A DNA stretch of 64,000 bases, taken from the NCBI GenBank assembly GCA_964017185.1, contig OZ024874.1, positions 31,658,721 through 31,722,720 on the forward strand, read 5' to 3'. Made by a program: the position numbers and the translations under genes. Of this stretch, positions 55,311 through 64,000 are shown in pieces (positions within the stretch are counted from its first letter, which is position 1; each line of letters starts with the position of its first letter). Source of the stretch: Rugalucina vietnamica (lineage: Eukaryota; Mollusca; Bivalvia; Lucinida; Lucinidae). The notes under the pieces were generated by a model that saw nothing but the letters and a program-made list of their open reading frames with translations, did not search any database and was not told the DNA's origin.

Positions 55311-56119
55311 GAAAAAAACAAAACAAAAAAAACAACAAAAAACAACCTCATGTTGCATTTTAGAGCATCAGGGAGTAACGATGAGGTGTGCCATCAATGG
55401 AGGAGATATTTGGCCGAAGCAATCTGAAAAATTTTTAAAATAAAAAACTGACTCGCAACCACACCTTGAATCAATAAATCACTGTAGCTAAATAATTCCA
55501 TTACTCTGAGCTTTATATTTAAATAATTGAAAATAATTATCAACGTATCTATCAGCATTAGTCAATCAGAAAAGCTGAAATTTTAATACCATTTAGATTT
55601 TAAATTGTCCACCAGAACTTTTGCGTACACAGAAAGTGATGATGTAATGGTGTTTTCACACCAGGTAGAGGATAACTCGGATCCAAAATAACCTGGATAA
55701 GGCACTACAACAAATTTCAATTTATGTTGTCTCTGCTTGATTTTAGGCATCATAAAAGGCATTAGGATGGTCTGAAATGAATTTTAAGTGACAACTAAGG
55801 TTCTAATTAGAGGTTTTTATCAAGTTTGGTCAAAATTTATCAGTTGCTGTGAGTGAAAATGGAGTTTTACCCTTCATTTTTACCAAAATCTGGTAATTTT
55901 CTATCAAAGATTTAGAAGCTGAAAACAGTGAAATTTGATGCCTAACTTTCTAGACAATTTGCGTTGATTCTATGTCGAAGCGACAGTAGTGTCTCCTTGG
56001 TAACGTGATCTCGCGGTGTTATCTTAAGTGACTAACTCGCGGTACTTTGTGGTGGGCGCAGAAGTTAAAACCGAGTAGTCTGAGTGATGAAGCTATGAAA
56101 TTTAAGTCCAATATATTTA
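55311..56119. other. No recognisable feature
   Basis: AT-rich, no readable gene, no repeat partner seen. Confidence 0.3.
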
Positions 56120-57471
56120 TTAGCTCACCTGAGCCGAAGGCTCACAAGGTGAGCTAATAGGATAGCCATGATCCGGCGTCCGTCCGTCGTCCGTCGTCGT
56201 CCACAATTTCAAAGATCTTCTTCTCTGAAACCGCTTGGCCAATCTAGTTGAAATTTTATGTGGAGCCTCCTTGGGTAGTGGCATTTCAAGTTTGATCGCA
56301 AAATCCAGGTCACATGACCAAGATGGCCGCCACGCCCATATATGGTAAAAACCACTCAAAAATCTTCTTCTCCAGAACCGGTGGGCCGATTTCCACGAAA
56401 CTTTGTATGTAGCATCGGGGATGTCAGCCCATCATAGTTTGATAAAATGATGACCCTTGGATGACCTTGACCTATTTTACGGCAAGGTCAAATTTGGAAA
56501 CATAGGCTTTTACATGGGAAAAAGTGAAAACTATGGATTTTTTGAAAACTATTGCAGCCTGAGGCCTGAAAAGTGGTAGATGCAAACAACTTATGGAGTA
56601 GATGAAGGTATGTGATTAATGTAGGTCAAGGTCATCTCTTGACCTTGGCCAGTCTGTCGTCCATACACACTTTTCAAAGATCTTCTTCTCTGAAACTGCT
56701 TGGCCAATCAAAGTGAAATTTTATGTGGAGCATCCATGGGTAGGGGAGACGAAAGATTGATCGCGAAATCCAGGTCACATGACCAAGATGGCCGCCACGC
56801 CCATATATGGTAAAAACCACTCAAAAATCTTCTTCTCCAGAACCGGTGGGCCGATTTCCACGAAACTTAGTATGTAGCATCAAGGACCTCAGTCCATCAT
56901 AGTTTGATAAAATGATGACCCTTGGATGACCTTGACCTATTTTACGGCAAGGTCAGATTTGGAAACATAGGCTTTTACATAGGAAAAAGTGAAAACTATG
57001 GATTTTTTGAAAACTATTGCAGCCTGAGGCCTGAAAAATGGTAGATGCAAACAACTAATGGAGTAGATGAAGGTATGTGATTAATATAGGTCAAGGTCAT
57101 CTCTTGACCTTGGAAAGTCTGTTGTCCATACACACTTTACAAAGATCTTCTTCTCTGAAACTGCGCGGCCAATCAAAGTGAAATTTTATGTGGAGCATCC
57201 ATGGGTAGGGGAGAAGAAAGTTTGGTCGCGAAATCCAGGTCACATGACCAAGATGGCCGCCACGCCCATATATGGTATAAACCTCTCAAAAATCTTCTTT
57301 TCCAGAACCGGTGGGCCGATTTCCACGAAACTTGGTATGTAGCATCAAGGACCTCAGCCCATCATAGTTTGATAAAATGATGACCCTTGGATGACCTTGA
57401 CCTATTTTACGGCGAGGTCAAATTTGGAAACATAGGCTTTTACATAGGAAAAAGTGAAAACTATGGAATTT
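56120..57471 (-). mobile_element. Pearl/DINE-like element H4, 5-prime truncated
   Basis: On the minus strand the element ends at 56120 with the CTAA hairpin (TTAGCTCACCTGAGCCGAAG on plus) next to (CGTC)n. Units of about 460 bases recur (GACCTTGACCTATTTTACGG at 56471, 56930 and 57398). It is cut where the H5 terminus joins at 57472, within a T run. Confidence 0.7.
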
Positions 57472-59626
57472 TTAGCTCACCTGAGCCGAAGGCTCACAAG
57501 GTGAGCTTATAGGATGGCCATGATCCGGCGTCCGTCCGTCGTCCGTCGTCCGTCCGTCGTCGTCGTCGTCGTCCACAATTTCAAAGATCTTCTTCTCTGA
57601 AACCGCTTGGCCGATCTAGTTGAAATTTTATATGGAGCCTCCTTGGGTAGTGGCATTTCAAGTTTGATCGCGAAATCCAGGTCACATGACCAAGATGGCC
57701 GCCACGCCCATATATGGTAAAAACCCTTCAAAAATCTTCTTCTCCGGAACCGGTGGGCCGATTTCCACGAAACTTGGTATGTAGCATCGGGGACTTCAGC
57801 CCATCATAGTTTGATAAAATGATGGCCCTTGGATGACCTTGACCTATTTTACGGCAAGGTCAAATTTGGAAACATAGGCTTTTACATGGGAAAAAGTGAA
57901 AACTATGGATTTTTTGAAAACTATTGCAGCCTGAGGCCTGAAAAGTGGTAGATGCAAACAACTAATGGAGTAGATGAAGGTATATGATTAATTTAGGTCA
58001 AGGTCATCTCTTGACCTTGGCCAGTCTGTCGTCCATTCACACTTTTCAAAGATCTTCTTCTCTGAAACTGCTGGGCCAATCGAAGTGAAATTTTATGTGG
58101 AGCATCCATGGGTAGGGGAGACGAAAGTTTGATTGCGAAATCCAGGTCACATGACCAAGATAGCTGCCACGCCCATATATGGTAAAAACCACTCAAAAAT
58201 CTTCTTCTCCAGAACCGGCAGGCCGATTTTCATGAAACTTGGTATGTAGCATTTGGGACTCCAGCCCATCATAGTTTGATAAAATGATGACCCTAGGATG
58301 ACCTTGACCTAATTTACGGCAAGGTCAATTTTGGAAACATAGGCTTTAACATGGGAAAAAGTGAAAACAATGGATTTTTTGAAAACTATTGCAGCCTGAT
58401 GCCTGAAAAGTGGTAGATGCAAACAACTAATGGAGTAGATGAAGGTATGTGATTAATGTAGGTCAAGGTCATCTCTTGACCTTGGCCAGTCTGTCGTCCA
58501 TACACACTTTTCAAAGATCTTCTTCTCTGAAACTGTTGGGCCAATCAAAGTGAAATTTTATGTGGAGCATCCATGGGTAGGGGAGACAAAAGTTTAATCG
58601 CCAAATCCAGGTCACATGACCAAGATGGCTGCCACGCCCATATATGGTAAAAAACACTCAAAAATCTTCTTCTCCAGAACCGGTTGGCCGATTTCCACGA
58701 AACTTGGCATGTAGCATCAGGGACTTCAGCCCATCATAGTTTGATAAAATGATGACCCTTGGATGACCTTGACCTAATTTACGGCAAGGTCAAATTTGGA
58801 AACATAGGATTTTACATGGGAAAAAGTGAAAACTATGGATTTTTTGAAAACTATTGCAGCCTGAGGCCTGAAAAGTGATAGATGCAAACAACTAATGGGG
58901 TAGATGAAGGTATGTGATTAATGTAGGTCAAGGTCATCTCTTGACCTTGGCCAGTCTGTTGTCCATACACACTTTTCAAAGATCTTCTTCTCTGAAACTG
59001 CTGGGCCAATCAAAGTGAAATTTTATGTGGAGCATCCATGGGTAGGGGAGACGAAAGTTTGATCACGAAATCCAGGTCACATTACCAAGATGGCCGCCAC
59101 GCCCATATATGGTAAAAACCACTCAAAAATTTTCTTCTCCAGAACCGGCAGGCCAATTTTCGCGAAACTTGGTATGTAGCATTTGGGACTCCAGCCTATC
59201 CTAGTTTGATCAAATGATGACCATAGGATGACCTTGACCTATTTTACGGCAAGGTCAATTTTGGAAACATAGGCTTTTACATGGGAAAAGGCAGAAACAA
59301 TGGATATTTTGGAAACTGTTGCAGTCTGAGACCTGGAAGTTGCTAGATGCAGACAACCAATGGAGTCAATGAAGGTAAGTAATTAATGAAGGCCAAGGTC
59401 ATTTCTTGACCTTGACCCAAAGTCATTTAAATATCAAAATTAAAATTGTGGTTTTCTCATAAATCACTGGGTTTGGAAACTATTGCAGCCTGAGACCTGA
59501 AACTTTGCAGATGCAGACAACTTATGAATTCAATAAAGGTGTGTGAGTATTCAAGGTCATTTCATGATGACTTAATACTGCAGGATCAGGCTTCAGGTGA
59601 GCGTTCTCAGGACCAATGGTCCTCTG
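57472..59626 (-). mobile_element. Pearl/DINE-like element H5, both ends present
   Basis: 3-prime hairpin at 57472 and 5-prime palindrome AGGACCAATGGTCCT ending at 59626. It contains four to five 460-base units, each with GGTCACATGACCAAGATGGC and AGGTCAAGGTCA. Its units 57611 onward recur at +2,895. Confidence 0.75.
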
Positions 59627-59633
59627 GTTCAAG

Positions 59634-59747
59634 ATGGCGTCCAAAACGATAGTTGGAACAATTCTGAAGATTAATATAGCTCTAGAAGCAGTTATGCGAA
59701 AATTATATGGTGAAATAGTTTTCTTTGCAGCCTCTGTAGCAAACTAG
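59634..59747 (+). CDS. Small 37-codon ORF of unknown function (copy 1)
   Basis: ATG in a strong context (CAAGATGGCG) opens MASKTIVGTILKINIALEAV and ends ASVAN then TAG. It lies in the 275-base stretch between two pearl-like elements. AAGATGGCG is also a YY1-type initiator, so this could be a first exon (a possible GT donor lies in TTATATGGTGAAA) or chance. I do not recognise the sequence. Confidence 0.25.
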   Translation: MASKTIVGTILKINIALEAVMRKLYGEIVFFAASVAN

Positions 59748-59901
59748 ACATGCGATGCAAAAAACAAAAAAAGAGAAATTCCTTAGCGTAGACCCTCATC
59801 ACAAATGTTCACACAGATTAAGAATTTGATTTTTATTTTAATTTTAGTCAAGTTTAGCAGACAGATTATTTGTTTGATCTATAAAATTATAGAACCTTTT
59901 A

Positions 59902-62521
59902 TTAGCTCACCTGAGCCGAAGGCCCACAAGGTGAGCTTATAGGATGGCCATGATCCGGCGTCCGTCCGTCTGTCGTCCGTCATCCGTCCGTCCGTCCGTC
60001 GTCCACAATTTCAAAGATCTTCTTCTCTGAAACCGCTTGGCCGATCTAGTTGAAATTTTATGTGGAGCCTCCTTGGGTAGTGGCATTTCAAGTTTGATCG
60101 CGAAATCCAGGTCACATGACCAAGATGGCCGCCACGCCCATATATGGTAAAAACCCTTCAAAAATCTTCTTCTCCAGAACCGGTGGGCCGATTTCCACGA
60201 AACTTGGCATGTAGCATCGGGGACTTCAGCCCATCATAGTTTGATAAAATGATGACCCTTGGATGACCTTGACCTATTTTACGGCAAGGTCAAATTTGGA
60301 AACATAGGCTTTTACATAGGAAAAAGTGAAAACTATGGATTTTTTGAAAACTATTGCAGCCTGAGGCCTGAAAAGTGGTAGATGCAAACAACTAATTGAG
60401 TAGATGAAAGTATGTGATTAATATAGGTCAAGGTCATCTCTTGACCTTGGCCTGTCTGTTGTCCATACACACTTTTCAAAGATCTTCTTCTCTGAAACTG
60501 CATGGCCGATCTAGTTGAAATTTTATATGGAGCCTCCTTGGGTAGTGGCATTTCAAGTTTGATCGCGAAATCCAGGTCACATGACCAAGATGGCCGCCAC
60601 GCCCATATATGGTAAAAACCCTTCAAAAATCTTCTTCTCCGGAACCGGTGGGCCGATTTCCACGAAACTTGGTATGTAGCATCGGGGACTTCAGCCCATC
60701 ATAGTTTGATAAAATGATGGCCCTTGGATGACCTTGACCTATTTTACGGCAAGGTCAAATTTGGAAACATAGGCTTTTACATGGGAAAAAGTGAAAACTA
60801 TGGATTTTTTGAAAACTATTGCAGCCTGAGGCCTGAAAAGTGGTAGATGCAAACAAATAATGGAGTAGATGAAGGTATATGATTAATTTAGGTCAAGGTC
60901 ATCTCTTGACCTTGGCCAGTCTGTCGTCCATTCACACTTTTCAAAGATCTTCTTCTCTGAAACTGCTGGGCCAATCGAAGTGAAATTTTATGTGGAGCAT
61001 CCATGGGTAGGGGAGACGAAAGTTTGATTGCGAAATCCAGGTCACATGACCAAGATAGCTGCCACGCCCATATATGGTAAAAACCACTCAAAAATCTTCT
61101 TCTCCAGAACCGGCAGGCCGATTTTCATGAAACTTGGTATGTAGCATTTGGGACTCCAGCCCATCATAGTTTGATAAAATGATGACCCTAGGATGACCTT
61201 GACCTAATTTACGGCAAGGTCAATTTTGGAAACATAGGCTTTAACATGGGAAAAAGTGAAAACAATGGATTTTTTGAAAACTATTGCAGCCTGATGCCTG
61301 AAAAGTGGTAGATGCAAACAACTAATGGAGTAGATGAAGGTATGTGATTAATGTAGGTCAAGGTCATCTCTTGACCTTGGCCAGTCTGTCGTCCATACAC
61401 ACTTTTCAAAGATCTTCTTCTCTGAAACTGTTGGGCCAATCAAAGTGAAATTTTATGTGGAGCATCCATGGGTAGGGGAGACAAAAGTTTAATCGCCAAA
61501 TCCAGGTCACATGACCAAGATGGCTGCCACGCCCATATATGGTAAAAAACACTCAAAAATCTTCTTCTCCAGAACCGGTTGGCCGATTTCCACGAAACTT
61601 GGCATGTAGCATCAGGGACTTCAGCCCATCATAGTTTGATAAAATGATGACCCTTGGATGACCTTGACCTAATTTACGGCAAGGTCAAATTTGGAAACAT
61701 AGGATTTTACATGGGAAAAAGTGAAAACTATGGATTTTTTGAAAACTATTGCAGCCTGAGGCCTGAAAAGTGATAGATGCAAACAACTAATGGGGTAGAT
61801 GAAGGTATGTGATTAATGTAGGTCAAGGTCATCTCTTGACCTTGGCCAGTCTGTTGTCCATACACACTTTTCAAAGATCTTCTTCTCTGAAACTGCTGGG
61901 CCAATCAAAGTGAAATTTTATGTGGAGCATCCATGGGTAGGGGAGACGAAAGTTTGATCACGAAATCCAGGTCACATTACCAAGATGGCCGCCACGCCCA
62001 TATATGGTAAAAACCACTCAAAAATTTTCTTCTCCAGAACCGGCAGGCCAATTTTCGCGAAACTTGGTATGTAGCATTTGGGACTCCAGCCTATCCTAGT
62101 TTGATCAAATGATGACCATAGGATGACCTTGACCTATTTTACGGCAAGGTCAATTTTGGAAACATAGGCTTTTACATGGGAAAAGGCAGAAACAATGGAT
62201 ATTTTGGAAACTGTTGCAGTCTGAGACCTGGAAGTTGCTAGATGCAGACAACCAATGGAGTCAATGAAGGTAAGTAATTAATGAAGGCCAAGGTCATTTC
62301 TTGACCTTGACCCAAAGTCATTTAAATATCAAAATTAAAATTGTGGTTTTCTCATAAATCACTGGGTTTGGAAACTATTGCAGCCTGAGACCTGAAACTT
62401 TGCAGATGCAGACAACTTATGAATTCAATAAAGGTGTGTGAGTATTCAAGGTCATTTCATGATGACTTAATACTGCAGGATCAGGCTTCAGGTGAGCGTT
62501 CTCAGGACCAATGGTCCTCTG
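59902..62521 (-). mobile_element. Pearl/DINE-like element H6
   Basis: 3-prime hairpin at 59902 (GGCCCACAAGGTGAGC variant) and 5-prime palindrome ending at 62521. It has one more unit than H5, because the 2,895-bp duplication boundary falls inside it. Confidence 0.75.
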
Positions 62522-62528
62522 GTTCAAG

Positions 62529-62642
62529 ATGGCGTCCAAAACGATAGTTGGAACAATTCTGAAGATTAATATAGCTCTAGAAGCAGTTATGCGAAAATTA
62601 TATGGTGAAATAGTTTTCTTTGCAGCCTCTGTAGCAAACTAG
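62529..62642 (+). CDS. Small 37-codon ORF of unknown function (copy 2)
   Basis: Exact positional copy (+2,895) of the ORF at 59634, arising from the tandem duplication. Confidence 0.25.
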   Translation: MASKTIVGTILKINIALEAVMRKLYGEIVFFAASVAN

Positions 62643-62796
62643 ACATGCGATGCAAAAAACAAAAAAAGAGAAATTCCTTAGCGTAGACCCTCATCACAAA
62701 TGTTCACACAGATTAAGAATTTGATTTTTATTTTAATTTTAGTCAAGTTTAGCAGACAGATTATTTGTTTGATCTATAAAATTATAGAACCTTTTA

Positions 62797-64000
62797 TTAG
62801 CTCACCTGAGCCGAAGGCCCACAAGGTGAGCTTATAGGATGGCCATGATCCGGCGTCCGTCCGTCTGTCGTCCGTCATCCGTCCGTCCGTCCGTCGTCCA
62901 CAATTTCAAAGATCTTCTTCTCTGAAACCGCTTGGCCGATCTAGTTGAAATTTTATGTGGAGCCTCCTTGGGTAGTGGCATTTCAAGTTTGATCGCGAAA
63001 TCCAGGTCACATGACCAAGATGGCCGCCACGCCCATATATGGTAAAAACCCTTCAAAAATCTTCTTCTCCAGAACCGGTGGGCCGATTTCCACGAAACTT
63101 GGCATGTAGCATCGGGGACTTCAGCCCATCATAGTTTGATAAAATGATGACCCTTGGATGACCTTGACCTATTTTACGGCAAGGTCAAATTTGGAAACAT
63201 AGGCTTTTACATAGGAAAAAGTGAAAACTATGGATTTTTTGAAAACTATTGCAGCCTGAGGCCTGAAAAGTGGTAGATGCAAACAACTAATTGAGTAGAT
63301 GAAAGTATGTGATTAATATAGGTCAAGGTCATCTCTTGACCTTGGCCTGTCTGTTGTCCATACACACTTTTCAAAGATCTTCTTCTCTGAAACTGCATGG
63401 CCAATCAAAATGAAATTTTATGTGGAGCATCCATGGGTAGGGGAGACGAAAGTTTGATCGCGAAATCCAGGTCACATGACCAAGATGGCCGCCACACCCA
63501 TATATGGTAAAAACCTTTCAAAAATCTTCTTCTCCAGAACCGGTGGGCCGATTTCCACGAAACTTGGTATGTAGCATCGAGGACCTCAGCCCATCATAGT
63601 TTGATAAAATGATGACCCTTGGATGACCTTGACCTATTTTACGACAAGGTCAAATTGGAAACATAGGCTTTTACATAGGAAGAAGTGAAAACTATGGATT
63701 TTTTTAAAACTATTGCAGCCCGAGGCCTGAAAAGTGGTAGATGCAAACAGCTAATGGAGTGGATGAAGGTATGTGATTAATATAGGTCAAGGTCATCTCT
63801 TGACCTTGGCCAGTCTGTTGTCCATACACACTTTTCAAAGATCTTCTTCTCTGAAATTGCTTGGCAAATCAAAGCGAAATTTTATGTGGAGCATCCATGG
63901 GTAGGGGAGATGAAAGTTTATAAGTGAAATCCAGGTCACATGACCAAGATGGCCGCCACGCCCATATATGGTAAAAAACACTCAAAAATCTTCTTCTCCA
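62797..64000 (-). mobile_element. Pearl/DINE-like element H7, runs off the window
   Basis: Same 3-prime hairpin and (CGTC)n as H6. Its units continue past 63400 in a diverged form (TTATAAGTGAAATCCAGG) to the window edge. Confidence 0.75.

Larger units (their letters stand above)
57611..63400. repeat. Near-identical tandem duplication, period 2,895 bp (57611-60505, 60506-63400)
   Basis: Sequence at position x matches x+2,895 throughout, with very few differences (one seen: AACAACTAATGG at about 57956 against AACAAATAATGG at 60851). Both flanks lie in the same part of a 460-base unit (TGAAAC.GC.TGGCC), and the junction at about 60505 joins GCATGG to the CCGATCTAG variant. Unequal exchange between units explains it. 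An assembly artefact is possible. Confidence 0.9.

Noticed and set aside
56120..63056. Repeated 74-79-codon ORFs containing GFYHIWAWRPSWSCDLDF
   Set aside because: They are the translation of the conserved YY1/M-box part of the pearl-like units. Their spread follows the repeats, not a protein family.

Overview
The window is animal nuclear DNA, AT-rich and dominated by transposable elements. It is most likely from a bivalve or a related lophotrochozoan. That is an inference from three things: the short spliced exons of a MYCBP orthologue, CR1/jockey-like LINE fragments, and many copies of compact DNA elements of the pearl/DINE kind. No bacterial operons, rRNA genes or CRISPR arrays are visible. 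|| The only host gene I can support is MYCBP (c-Myc-binding protein, AMY-1), on the minus strand. Exons 2, 3, 4 and the terminal exon lie at 34716-30276, with an optional 42-nt in-frame exon at 32142-32101. Exon 1 was not found. An ancient direct duplication (copy B about 25668-33790, copy A about 12951-22168) has copied exon 4, the 42-nt exon and the terminal exon a second time (21846-16161). The gene therefore has two complete 3-prime exon sets downstream of a single 5-prime part. || Layout. 1-3654: Ty3/gypsy-type integrase ORF followed by a separate chromodomain ORF. 3655-6900: mostly unassigned, with one possible TA-flanked element. 6938-9745: a 2.8-kb element with 113-bp terminal inverted repeats beginning CACAGTA and a 5-bp target duplication, holding nested MITE, SINE and LINE pieces. 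9750-12950: LINE and tRNA-like SINE fragments. 12951-33790: the two duplicons, separated by a pearl-like element carrying a nested 427-bp miniature LTR element (TRIM) and by a LINE fragment carrying a nested MITE. 34034-34716: MYCBP exons 3 and 2. 35-46 kb: several small elements whose inverted ends consist of short repeated motifs, plus LINE debris. 47634-50971: a 5-prime-truncated LINE with PHD, endonuclease and reverse transcriptase regions, sitting inside a foldback element. 51-56 kb: MITEs, a pearl-like element with a 186-bp inverted repeat, and a tRNA-derived SINE. 56120-64000: head-to-tail pearl-like elements on the minus strand, with a near-identical 2,895-bp tandem duplication. || The elements do not form a pathway. 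Their nesting gives a relative history. MITE1 insertions are shared by both duplicons and so predate the duplication. The LINE at 27430, the pearl-like element at 26068 and the MITE at 13127 are each found in only one duplicon and so postdate it. The TRIM and the 2,895-bp duplication look young. All names rest on reading motifs by eye; no database search was run.
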